The notes under the pieces were generated by a model. The model ran no database searches. It was given only the letters and a program-made list of their open reading frames with translations, and had not been told where the DNA came from. Below are positions 54,243 through 62,070 of a DNA stretch of 64,000 bases, piece after piece. The stretch comes from Sphingomonas ginsenosidimutans (GTDB taxonomy: Bacteria > Pseudomonadota > Alphaproteobacteria > Sphingomonadales > Sphingomonadaceae). A program made the translations under genes and the position numbers. The stretch covers positions 1,116,001-1,180,000 of the forward strand of contig NZ_NWVD01000001.1 of assembly GCF_002374835.1 (NCBI RefSeq), read 5' to 3'. Every line of letters begins with the position of its first letter. Position 1 is the stretch's first letter.

Positions 54243-54380
54243 ATGACGACCCAGCCCGCCATGTCGCCGATGCCGGCGCGCTTTCAAGAGGTTACGCCGC
54301 CGCCGATGCTGGGCATCGTCTACGGCCTGATCTTGTCGGTGATTTTCTGGGGTTCGGTGGCGGCGATCCTCTTCAGCTGA
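54243..54380 (+). CDS. 45-residue single-helix membrane protein
   Basis: Short gene with a very strong ribosome site (GAGGAGAGAGGAAAAGG just before ATG). Sequence: polar start with MSPMPARFQEVTPPP, then one membrane helix (MLGIVYGLILSVIFWGSVAAILF). Stop TGA at 54378. Unknown family. It sits between the regulator and the secreted protein, with a small hairpin behind it. Real coding status is supported by the ribosome site, frame and hydrophobic pattern; function not inferred. Confidence 0.65.
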   Translation: MTTQPAMSPMPARFQEVTPPPMLGIVYGLILSVIFWGSVAAILFS

Positions 54381-54384
54381 ATAC

Positions 54385-54404
54385 CATCGCGGAGCGGCGC
54401 GATG
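54385..54404 (+). terminator. small hairpin between convergent genes
   Basis: A 7-bp stem (54385-54391 with 54398-54404) with a 6-base loop, directly between the stops of the 45-residue gene and the convergent secreted-protein gene. No T-run. Confidence 0.35.
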
Positions 54405-54405
54405 A

Positions 54406-55254
54406 CTAGCGCAGTGCGACGTTCCATTCATCGAGCCGGAACGATCCGTTGCCGCGGATCGGTTCCACGCCGATGGCCATCCCGTTGATCCATTCGGCGC
54501 CGTTGACCTGCCGGAGCCGGCTAAGCCGTGCGAGCAGGCTGCCATAGTCGATGGTGCCCGAAATGAGGTCCTTCCCGTCGGCGCGCATCAGCATCACGTA
54601 GTTGCCCTGGCGCGCGATCGCCCATTCGATGCCGGCGCCGTCCGTCCAGCCGCCCAATTGCCTGCCTTTGCGATGGAAATCGCGCGCCGTGTCGCCCGGG
54701 TGCAGCAGGATCCCGATTTCCAGCGCCTTGGCCGCGGCATCGCTCGGCGTGCGCGTAAGGTAGAACTCCTGCAACACGGTGACGTCGCCCGGTCGACCGC
54801 CCAGCAGTGTCCAGCGCACAACCGAGATGAACCGCGCAAGCCGCGCGACCTGCACCGGCGCGACGCGACGGTCAGGCTGCCCGCTGTCGTAATTGCCATA
54901 GCTGGTGGCCAGGTAGCCGTAAACGCCGGGATTGCCGCGCCGGCGCCACGATTCGATCGCAGGCACGATCCAGTCGATCCGCGTGGCGGAGGGGAAGCGC
55001 GCCGGATCGAAGGTGGCGCGCGACCAATATCGGTTGCCCGCGCCGCCCGCGCGCCGCGGATCGTCGGTGTCGCGCAGCGACGGATCGAAATGGCGCGCCC
55101 ACATGCCGTTGTAGTGCGAATAGGCCGAGCCGGCCGGAATATAATTCTGGTCGCTGCCGCGCACCACCGCCGGACCGCCCGCCGCCATCGCCGCGGATGC
55201 TGCCCCTGCCACCGCGACGGCGAGGGAGAGCAGGCGGATCGGCACAGTGCGCAT
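54406..55254 (-). CDS. secreted protein, possibly GH12-like glycoside hydrolase
   Basis: 282 residues with a signal peptide (RTVPIRLLSLAVAVAGAASAAMA). The rest is beta-rich with many Trp, Tyr and Gly. KALEIGILLHPGDTARDF and INGMAIGVEPIRGNGSFRLDEWNVAL resemble the two glutamate-bearing strands of family 12 glycosidases (E in the first, E in GVEP). I give this only as a tentative match; a jelly-roll lectin-like protein is equally possible. The ATG at 55254 is chosen for the signal peptide. Confidence 0.55.
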   Translation of the reverse strand: MRTVPIRLLSLAVAVAGAASAAMAAGGPAVVRGSDQNYIPAGSAYSHYNGMWARHFDPSLRDTDDPRRAGGAGNRYWSRATFDPARFPSATRIDWIVPAIESWRRRGNPGVYGYLATSYGNYDSGQPDRRVAPVQVARLARFISVVRWTLLGGRPGDVTVLQEFYLTRTPSDAAAKALEIGILLHPGDTARDFHRKGRQLGGWTDGAGIEWAIARQGNYVMLMRADGKDLISGTIDYGSLLARLSRLRQVNGAEWINGMAIGVEPIRGNGSFRLDEWNVALR

Positions 55255-55360
55255 GGCGACGAGCATCCGCGATTCGCCCCAGCGAGGCAAGCGCGACCCG
55301 GCAAGCCATTGGCGCCGATCGGTAGGAGCGGCTTAACCCGTGGGGTGTAGCGCGCTGCAC

Positions 55361-55765
55361 ATGGACATTCTGGCCAGCTATCATGCCGTCATCGATTCGT
55401 TCGTCGCGCTGTTCGGCGCCAGCCATGCGACGATGCACGTGCATGTCGGGCTGGCGCTGTATCTGGCGGTACAGCTGCTGGTGCGCACGCGGCGCGGGTC
55501 GATGACCGCGCTGCATGTCGTGGCGGCGGCCGAGCTGATCAACGAATGTATGGACCGCGCCTATGCCGGATCGTGGAACTGGCCGGACACGCTGTCGGAC
55601 GTGGTGCTGACATTGATGTGGCCGGTCGCGATCACGCTGGTCAGCCAGATCCGCCGCGCGGCATGGGAGCGCCGTTATCTGCGACAGGCGCGGGCGCTGG
55701 CGGCGATGCGACGCCCGATGCCGGTCCCGGCGGGGGCACGTTTCGGCGCGCGACAGGATCGCTAG
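55361..55765 (+). CDS. small inner-membrane protein, unknown function
   Basis: 134 residues, about three hydrophobic helices (HATMHVHVGLALYLAVQLLV, TALHVVAAAELINECMD, LSDVVLTLMWPVAITLVSQI) followed by a basic tail (RRAAWERRYLRQARALAAMRR). INECMDRAYAGSWNWPDTLSDVVLTLMWP resembles the E/D-N-E helix pattern of VanZ-like or related small membrane proteins; I do not assign it. ATG 55361; a GTG at 55340 would extend it by seven residues. Confidence 0.7.
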   Translation: MDILASYHAVIDSFVALFGASHATMHVHVGLALYLAVQLLVRTRRGSMTALHVVAAAELINECMDRAYAGSWNWPDTLSDVVLTLMWPVAITLVSQIRRAAWERRYLRQARALAAMRRPMPVPAGARFGARQDR

Positions 55766-55867
55766 CGTAACGACAATCTGCCGCGCGACGGTGAAAAAAC
55801 CTCCTTGGTTAACCGGCTCTTAGCGGTTCCGCGGCCAGGGTCGGCGCATCCAATCGGGAATGGTTCG

Positions 55868-58504
55868 ATGACGCTGAAGGCCCTGTTTCTTCACACCTCC
55901 GCGGCTGCGACCGTGATGGCGCTGTCCGGCTGCGGCGGCGGCGGGGGTGGCGGTGTCAACAGCACCCCGGCGCCGGTTCCGGCGCCTGCACCGGCCCCGG
56001 CACCGACGCCCGCGCCGTCGTCCCCGACTCCGTCGCCGTCGCCTTCCGCGTCGACTCCGGCGCCGACGCCTGCGCCCGCTCCGGCGCCGACGCCGACGCC
56101 CACGCCCGCTCCGGCGCCGACGCCCACGCCCGCTCCGGCGCCGACCCCTGCGCCTACACCGGCTCCTACGCCCGCACCGACACCAGCGCCGACGCCCGCG
56201 CCGACACCGGCTCCTACGCCCGCACCGACACCAGCGCCGACGCCCGCGCCGACACCCGCTCCGACGCCGGCTCCGACACCTGCGCCCACGCCCGCGCCGA
56301 CACCGGCACCGACACCGGCACCGACCCCGGCGCCGACACCCGCTCCGACCCCTGCGCCTACGCCCGCTCCGACACCGGCGCCTTCGCCGACGAACTACGA
56401 CACCAGCGAATATCGCGCGACGATTGGCGCGGTGTCGATGAATGCGCTGGCGGCCTATAATGCCGGGGCAAGCGGCCGGAACGTCGGGATCGCGATCATC
56501 GACAGCGGCATCGACCTCAACAGCGCGGAGTTCGAGAACCGCGTCTCCGCCGCCTCTCAGGACGTGGCCGGCAATGCCAGCATCCAGGACGTCGACGGGC
56601 ATGGCACCGCGGTGGCGTTCACCGCAGCCGGGCGGCGCAACGGCGTCGGGACGCAGGGCGTCGCCTTTGCCGCGACGCTGATGATCTATCGCGCCGACGC
56701 GCCGGGGACGTGCGGCTCCGCCGACGGCTGCATGTTCAGCACCGATGCGATCGCCACCGCGCTGGACGCCGCGCGGGTGGCGGGGGCCAAGGTGGTCAAC
56801 ATCTCGCTGGGGGGCACGTCGCTGCCCTCCACCGTCGTCGACGCGATCGGCCGCGCGACCGCCGCCGGGATGGTCGTGGTGGTCGCGGCGGGCAATGACG
56901 GCGCGGCCGATCCCGATGCCTTCGCGCAGGTGGCCAATGACGCCGCGGCGCGCGGGCAGGTGATCGTCGCCGGATCGATCGACGCCAGCGGGACGCTGGC
57001 CACCAGCAGCAACCGCGCGGGCAATACCGCGGCGCATTACCTGGCGGCGGTGGGCGAGCAGGTGCGCGCGCCCAACCACAGCGGCACCGCCTATCTGTGG
57101 TCGGGCACGTCCTTCGCCGCGCCGCAGGTCGCCGCGGCGGCGGCGCTGCTGGCGCAGGCGTTCCCGAACCTGACCGGCGCGCAGATCGTCGACCTGCTGC
57201 TGACCACCGCGCGCGATGCAGGGGCGACCGGCACCGACGCGCAATATGGTCGCGGCATCCTGGACCTGACGCGCGCGTTCCAGCCGGTCGGCACGCTGAC
57301 CGTGGCGGGCACGACGCGCACCGTCGCGGCGGTCGACGGGGCGGTCGTGCTGTCCTCCGCGATGGGCGATGCGCGCGGTGGCACGTTGGGCGCCGTGGTG
57401 CTCGACGGGTTCGACCGCGCCTATGCGATGACGCTGGCGAGCGGGATCGCGCGGCAGGCGGTGTCGCGCCCGCTGAACGGGTTGACCGCCGCGCCGTCGC
57501 GGCAGGTGGCGATGCAGGCGGGCGACATGGCGGTGGCGCTGACCATCGCCGCGCGCCCCAACGGCACGGTCGGGCTGAACGCCTTCCGCCTGGGATTGAG
57601 CGAGGCGCGCCGCGCGCAGGCGGTCGCCGGCAGCGTCGCGCAGCGGCTGGGGCGCACAACGCAATTCGCGCTCGGCTTCGCCGAGGATGCCGGCACGCTG
57701 TCGCTGCGCCTGGCGGGGCAGGCGATGCCCGCCTTCCTGGTCGGCGACGGGCTGAACCGCTTCGGGTTCGAGGCGGACCGGATCGTCAGCAGCGGGCTGC
57801 GCCAGGAATGGGCCGGGTTCGGCGTGACCGCCGCGGTGGAGCAGGGCGACGCGCTGTACCGCCGCGTCGACGCGCCGGCGGCGCTGCGGCGGTGGAGCCG
57901 CTCGGGATACTCCACCGGGACCGTCGCGCTCGACCGGCGCTGGGGCGGGCTGTTCGCGCGCATCGCGGCGACCCGGCTGGACGAGGCGGACAGCGCGCTG
58001 GGCACGCGCTTCCCGACGAACCTGGGCGCAACGCGCGCGACCAGCTGGTTCGTCGACGGCAACCTGCGGCTCGATGCGGGCGGCGGCTGGTCGCTGGGCG
58101 GCGCGTGGCGGCAGGGATGGACGCGGATCGGCTTTGCCGGGGCGCAGGGCGGGGGCGGCGACCTCGTCAGCCGCGCCTTCGCGGCGGACATCGGCAAGGA
58201 CGGCGTGCTGGGGCAGGACAGCCTGGGCATCCGCATCGTCCGGCCGCTGCGCGTGGCGAGCGGCAGCGTCGGGCTGCTGCTGCCGACGCAATGGGACTAT
58301 GCCAGCGAAAGCGTGTCGGGTTGGACGCCGCAGCGGATCGCGCTGGCGCCGACCGGCCGCGAGACCGACTGGGAGGGGCGCTATGCCTTTCGCTGGGGCG
58401 GGGCGTGGGTCAACGCCAACGCCTATCTGCGGCAGAACCCGGGCAATATCGCCGATGCGCGCGACGATTACGGCGTGGCGATCCGGTTCAGCCGGCCGTT
58501 CTGA
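55868..58504 (+). CDS. subtilisin-like autotransporter lipoprotein
   Basis: 878 residues. Signal with lipobox LSGC (Cys22), poly-Gly, then a Thr/Pro/Ala stalk (residues about 33-174). S8 protease domain with Asp212 (IIDSGID), His245 (DGHGTA), Asn343 (AAGND) and Ser415 (SGTSFAAP); a C-terminal region ending in a beta-barrel-like series with terminal Phe (FSRPF). Lipidated, surface-anchored subtilases of this build (NalP/SphB1 type) process other surface proteins. ATG 55868 is the start. Gene ends four bases from the convergent phosphoesterase stop. Confidence 0.9.
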   Translation: MTLKALFLHTSAAATVMALSGCGGGGGGGVNSTPAPVPAPAPAPAPTPAPSSPTPSPSPSASTPAPTPAPAPAPTPTPTPAPAPTPTPAPAPTPAPTPAPTPAPTPAPTPAPTPAPTPAPTPAPTPAPTPAPTPAPTPAPTPAPTPAPTPAPTPAPTPAPTPAPTPAPTPAPSPTNYDTSEYRATIGAVSMNALAAYNAGASGRNVGIAIIDSGIDLNSAEFENRVSAASQDVAGNASIQDVDGHGTAVAFTAAGRRNGVGTQGVAFAATLMIYRADAPGTCGSADGCMFSTDAIATALDAARVAGAKVVNISLGGTSLPSTVVDAIGRATAAGMVVVVAAGNDGAADPDAFAQVANDAAARGQVIVAGSIDASGTLATSSNRAGNTAAHYLAAVGEQVRAPNHSGTAYLWSGTSFAAPQVAAAAALLAQAFPNLTGAQIVDLLLTTARDAGATGTDAQYGRGILDLTRAFQPVGTLTVAGTTRTVAAVDGAVVLSSAMGDARGGTLGAVVLDGFDRAYAMTLASGIARQAVSRPLNGLTAAPSRQVAMQAGDMAVALTIAARPNGTVGLNAFRLGLSEARRAQAVAGSVAQRLGRTTQFALGFAEDAGTLSLRLAGQAMPAFLVGDGLNRFGFEADRIVSSGLRQEWAGFGVTAAVEQGDALYRRVDAPAALRRWSRSGYSTGTVALDRRWGGLFARIAATRLDEADSALGTRFPTNLGATRATSWFVDGNLRLDAGGGWSLGGAWRQGWTRIGFAGAQGGGGDLVSRAFAADIGKDGVLGQDSLGIRIVRPLRVASGSVGLLLPTQWDYASESVSGWTPQRIALAPTGRETDWEGRYAFRWGGAWVNANAYLRQNPGNIADARDDYGVAIRFSRPF
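55964..56389 (+). repeat. Thr-Pro-Ala-Pro coding repeat (protease stalk)
   Basis: About 140 codons of PAP, TPAP and TPTP units with varied third bases, so the DNA is a degenerate 12-bp repeat. It is a proline-rich spacer between lipid anchor and protease. Length may vary between strains. Confidence 0.9.
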
Positions 58505-58507
58505 CCG

Positions 58508-59257
58508 TTATCCGGTGGCGATGATCTCGCGCTCCGTCCCCTCCAGGTAGAGCGCGGTGAGCCGCCCGGTGCGATAGGCGCCGGTGTCGATGCCGATGCG
58601 GTTGTCGCGCCATTCGACGTCGCTGGCGATGCTGTGCCCGTGAACGACGACCGCGCCGTGATCGCTGTCGTCGGACAGGAATTCGCGGCGGATCCACAGA
58701 AGGTCCTGTGCGCTCTGCCGCTTCAGCGGGACGCCGGGGCGCACCCCGGCGTGGCAGAAGAAATAGTCGCCCGACCGCGCGGTCAGCGGCAGCCCCGCCA
58801 GCCAGTGTCGGATCGGACGCGGCACCGCGGCGCGCAGCGCCGCGGCGACCGCTTCCTCGTCATACGGTTCGGCGGGCAGGGGGATGCCGTAGCTCGCCAG
58901 CGTTTCCGCACCGCCGCCGCCCAGCCACGCGGAAAGTACGCCGCGCTCCCCGGCCAGCGCGCGGATCATCATATCCTCATGATTGCCCTTCAGTACCACG
59001 AAGGCATCGTGCCGGCGCTGGAGCGAGTGGACATGGTCGAGCACTCCCGCGCTGTCCGGCCCGCGATCGACCAGATCGCCAAGCAGCACGACATGGATCG
59101 CCCGCGCCGGCGGCAGCCGCCCGGCGTGGTCGCCGATGCGATCGACGATCTCGGTCAGCAGATCAAGTCGCCCATGGACGTCGCCCACGACGTAGATGCG
59201 TTCGCCCGGTTCGGTCGACGGGCCGTTGGCGAAGCGGCGCCTGCGCGGAAACAGCAT
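58508..59257 (-). CDS. metallophosphoesterase, serine/threonine phosphatase or Ap4A hydrolase type
   Basis: 249 residues with the calcineurin-like motifs: GDVHGR (Asp26, His28), GDLVDRGPDS (Asp61, Arg65), GNHE (Asn92-His93), and later FFCHAGVRPG and VVHGHS. The pattern (YVVGDVHGRLDLL, RIGIDTGAYRTGRLTAL) resembles bacterial PP2A-like phosphoprotein phosphatases/diadenosine tetraphosphatases. ATG 59257. Divergent from the polysaccharide genes, convergent with the protease gene. Substrate unknown; it could oppose the tyrosine kinase of the neighbouring cluster, though this fold mainly acts on Ser/Thr. Confidence 0.88.
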   Translation of the reverse strand: MLFPRRRRFANGPSTEPGERIYVVGDVHGRLDLLTEIVDRIGDHAGRLPPARAIHVVLLGDLVDRGPDSAGVLDHVHSLQRRHDAFVVLKGNHEDMMIRALAGERGVLSAWLGGGGAETLASYGIPLPAEPYDEEAVAAALRAAVPRPIRHWLAGLPLTARSGDYFFCHAGVRPGVPLKRQSAQDLLWIRREFLSDDSDHGAVVVHGHSIASDVEWRDNRIGIDTGAYRTGRLTALYLEGTEREIIATG

Positions 59258-59340
59258 AGCGTGAACATCACCGTCCTGAGCAATGACGGGGCCGGTTTTC
59301 GGCGCGTTGCCGCAGCGCGTCAATGCAAAGGTTAACCCGT

Positions 59341-59358
59341 TGGAACCGTTAATCGTTC
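59341..59358 (+). promoter_or_regulatory. GGAAC/GTTCC dyad upstream of the export genes
   Basis: GGAAC and GTTCC separated by 8 bases in the 208-base region between the phosphoesterase and the export operon. Possible regulator site; weak because arms are only 5 bp. No clear promoter pair seen in this gap. Confidence 0.25.
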
Positions 59359-59465
59359 CGATTGTTCCGCGAGTCCTGAGGTGGGACAAGTAAGGAAAAG
59401 GCGCTGGTAAAATCGCCCATTTCGGGTAGGGGTACGAGCTTAAAGCGACAGAAAGGGGATTCTCG

Positions 59466-60059
59466 GTGGCGCTGATGTGGCGATCACTCTTTGTTTGTTG
59501 CGTGGCATTGCTGGTCAGTGCGTGCGCGTCCGGGATCGGACGCCCCGCTGGTCCGATGATCGAGACGGGCGACCGGTACGCCGTCAACGCGCTGGACAAC
59601 GAGAATTACAAGCTGGGCTTTGGCGACAAGCTGCGCGTGACCGTGTTCAACGAGCCGACGCTGTCGGGCGAGTTCGCGGTTGCCTCCGACGGGACGATCT
59701 CGGTTCCGCTGGCCGGGACGATCCCGGCCGGCAACAAGGATGTCGGCGAGATCGCGACCGCGATCCAGAACAGGCTGGCCGACGGCTACCTGCGCGATCC
59801 GAAGGTCAGCGCCGAGGTGATCGCCTATCGCCCGTTCTTCATCCTGGGCGAGGTGAAGGCGCCGGGCCAATACCCCTATTCCAGCGGACTGACCGTGCTG
59901 AACGCGATCGCGACCGCGCAGGGCTTCACGCCGCGGTCGAACCGATCGGTGGCGATGATCCGCCGTGCGGGATCAACCGAGGAGCAGGCCTATCGCCTGA
60001 CCCCGGAGCTGCGCGTGCTTCCCGGTGACACGATCCGCATCGGCGAACGTTTCTTCTGA
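59466..60059 (+). CDS. outer-membrane polysaccharide export lipoprotein (Wza/SpsD/GelD-like)
   Basis: 197 residues. Lipobox VSAC with Cys20. Polysaccharide export domain (YKLGFGDKLRVTVFNEPTLSGEFAVASDGTISVPLAGTIPA) and one SLBB domain (ILGEVKAPGQYPYSSGLTVLNAIATAQGF). Short, one-SLBB OPX protein as found in sphingan clusters. GTG 59466 is taken since AAAGGGGA lies eight bases upstream; ATG 59475 is the alternative. First gene of the export operon. Confidence 0.92.
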   Translation: MALMWRSLFVCCVALLVSACASGIGRPAGPMIETGDRYAVNALDNENYKLGFGDKLRVTVFNEPTLSGEFAVASDGTISVPLAGTIPAGNKDVGEIATAIQNRLADGYLRDPKVSAEVIAYRPFFILGEVKAPGQYPYSSGLTVLNAIATAQGFTPRSNRSVAMIRRAGSTEEQAYRLTPELRVLPGDTIRIGERFF

Positions 60060-60127
60060 TCCGGCACCGCCGGCCAAACCAGGTAAAGGGCGCGGCAGAA
60101 CGCCCTCGTAAAAAGGGAGTAACGAGT

Positions 60128-60619
60128 ATGGCCAAGGGTTTGACGAGGTTGATTGCGGGGCGCCGTATCGTGGCGATCGCCGCGGCCGTGGCGGTGATCG
60201 CGCCGGCGCTGGCCGCGCCGAAGCTGGTGCCGCCCCAGATCCAGGGTGAGGCGCCCGCGGAAGACCCGGCGGTGCTGTTGGCCGGTCAGATGCGCGCCGA
60301 ACTGGCGAACGTGGCGCGCGACGCGTCGGTCGAGGATGTCGAGGCGTCGCTGGTCTTCGTCATCAGCCAGCGCGACTATCAGATGCCCGTCGTGTCGATG
60401 GCGCTGGAGCAGCTGCGCGGCGCCAAGGACCTGCCGGTCAACCTGGCGCAGGCGATCACCAACGTCCGCCTCGCGCTGCTGCGCAACAAGGCGCGTGGTA
60501 CCGGTGCGATCAACAGCAACTTCATGACCGGCGGCGGCTCGATCACCGGCGGCGCGGTGTTCAGCCCCGTGTTCGGCCCGGGCGGCGGCGGCGGTGGCGG
60601 CAGCGACTATTCGTCCTGA
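60128..60619 (+). CDS. small exported protein in the polysaccharide operon
   Basis: 163 residues, no recognised family. Signal peptide (RLIAGRRIVAIAAAVAVIAPALA), then a helical part (VLLAGQMRAELANVARDASVEDVEASLVFVISQRDYQMPVVSMALEQL), Asn-rich NAINSN-type tail and a Gly-rich C-terminus ending GGGSDYSS. It is 68 bases after the OPX gene and before the barrel gene, on the same strand, so likely part of the export apparatus or an accessory. Function not inferred. Confidence 0.8.
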   Translation: MAKGLTRLIAGRRIVAIAAAVAVIAPALAAPKLVPPQIQGEAPAEDPAVLLAGQMRAELANVARDASVEDVEASLVFVISQRDYQMPVVSMALEQLRGAKDLPVNLAQAITNVRLALLRNKARGTGAINSNFMTGGGSITGGAVFSPVFGPGGGGGGGSDYSS

Positions 60620-60711
60620 TCCGTCACGACCGGCGCGCACAGGCGGAGCCGGTCGTCGTCGACCACGGCGTACCCCCTCGCCACTGTCTCGCTCCAGTGC
60701 GGAAGAATAGC

Positions 60712-62010
60712 ATGAATCTGTCCCGCTTCGCCTTGGCCGCTGCGGCGCTCGGCTCCAGCCTGTCGGCCACGCCGGTCTTCGCGCAGGCCGAATCGACCCT
60801 GCTCGAACCAGCGATCCCCGCCGGGTTCGACCGCGGCCGGAACACCAGCGTCACCGACCGCGCGCGTCCCGATTACGATCCGGTCGGCATCCCGGTCGGC
60901 GGGTTCAACCTGTTCCCGCGGCTCGACGTCGGCGTCGGCGTGACCGACAACGTCTTCTTCAACCCCGCGGAGAAGAAGACCGACGGCTTTACGACGATCG
61001 CGCCGCGGGTGCAGCTCAATTCCAACTGGAACCGCAACACGTTGCAGTTCCGCGGCGGCGCCAACCTGGAACGCTATTTCAACGAGACGCGGCGTAACCA
61101 GAACGCTTGGGACGTGGGTGCGCTGGGCCGGTACGAACTCGGCTCGTCGATGGCGGTGACTGCCGAGGCGCAGCTGGCGCGCCTGTACGAGACACCGTTC
61201 TCCGGCGCGATCTCGTCCGACATCGCGGTGCTGTCCAACTACCTGCGCAATTACCTGTCGCTGCGCGGCCAGTATCAGGCGGGGCAGAGCCGCCTGACGC
61301 TCGCGGTCGATCACACCGGTTTCGATTTCAGCGGCATCACGCTGGCATCGGGCGCAAAGCTGAGTCAGGAAGACCGCGATCGCACGATCGACCGCATCGT
61401 CGGCCAGGCCGAATATGCCTTCTCGCCCGCAATGGCGCTCTATGGGCAGCTGAGCTACGGCCAGATCAACTATTCGCGCAACCTGCTGAACGGCCAGCCC
61501 AACCGGGATTCGGATGCATGGCGGCTGATCGGCGGCGCGACGTTCGACCTGACGTCGCTGATCCGCGGGCAGCTGGGCATCGGCTATGTCTGGCGCAACT
61601 TCGACAGCCCGGTGTATCGCAACGTCTCCGGTCTGTCGGTGGAGGGCCGGGTCGAATATTTCCCGACCGAGCTGGCCACGATCACGCTGCAGGTCAGCCG
61701 ACTGATCGAGGATTCGAGCATCGGCGCCAACAGCGCGTTCTTCAACAACCAGGTGTCGGCGCAGGTCGATTACGAGGTGCTGACGAACTTCATCCTGACC
61801 GGGCTGGGCCAGTATGCGCGGCAGGACTTCATCGATTCGCCGGTCAGCGCCGACATCTATCGCCTCGGCATCCAGGGGCGCTACCTGTCGTCGCGTCGCG
61901 TCAACCTGCGCGGCGGCATCACGTACGTGAAGCGGTCGTCGGCGGACATTGCGCTGGGCAGCGACACCAACGAGTTGCGCGGGCTGCTGACCCTCACTAT
62001 CCAGCGCTAA
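60712..62010 (+). CDS. outer-membrane beta-barrel protein (GelF/SpsF-like position)
   Basis: 432 residues. Signal peptide ending VFAQ, then beta strands: GVGVTDNVFFNPAEKKTDGF, LQFRGGANLERYFNETRRNQNAWDVG, ELATITLQVSRLIEDSS and a close LTLTIQR. This is the outer-membrane beta-barrel BBP2 type, often present in exopolysaccharide clusters. ATG 60712 has GGAAG upstream. It matches, by position and fold, the outer-membrane protein of sphingan operons; orthology is inferred. Confidence 0.85.
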   Translation: MNLSRFALAAAALGSSLSATPVFAQAESTLLEPAIPAGFDRGRNTSVTDRARPDYDPVGIPVGGFNLFPRLDVGVGVTDNVFFNPAEKKTDGFTTIAPRVQLNSNWNRNTLQFRGGANLERYFNETRRNQNAWDVGALGRYELGSSMAVTAEAQLARLYETPFSGAISSDIAVLSNYLRNYLSLRGQYQAGQSRLTLAVDHTGFDFSGITLASGAKLSQEDRDRTIDRIVGQAEYAFSPAMALYGQLSYGQINYSRNLLNGQPNRDSDAWRLIGGATFDLTSLIRGQLGIGYVWRNFDSPVYRNVSGLSVEGRVEYFPTELATITLQVSRLIEDSSIGANSAFFNNQVSAQVDYEVLTNFILTGLGQYARQDFIDSPVSADIYRLGIQGRYLSSRRVNLRGGITYVKRSSADIALGSDTNELRGLLTLTIQR

Positions 62011-62070
62011 GGGGAAGGCGGGCGTCCCCGCCATACCCGACATACGTTTATCTCGGAGACCGTCATCGGT

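Noticed and set aside
55964..56389. Possible CRISPR-like or minisatellite array
   Set aside because: Units are 12-bp codon repeats without spacers, in frame within the protease gene; it is a Pro-rich stalk.
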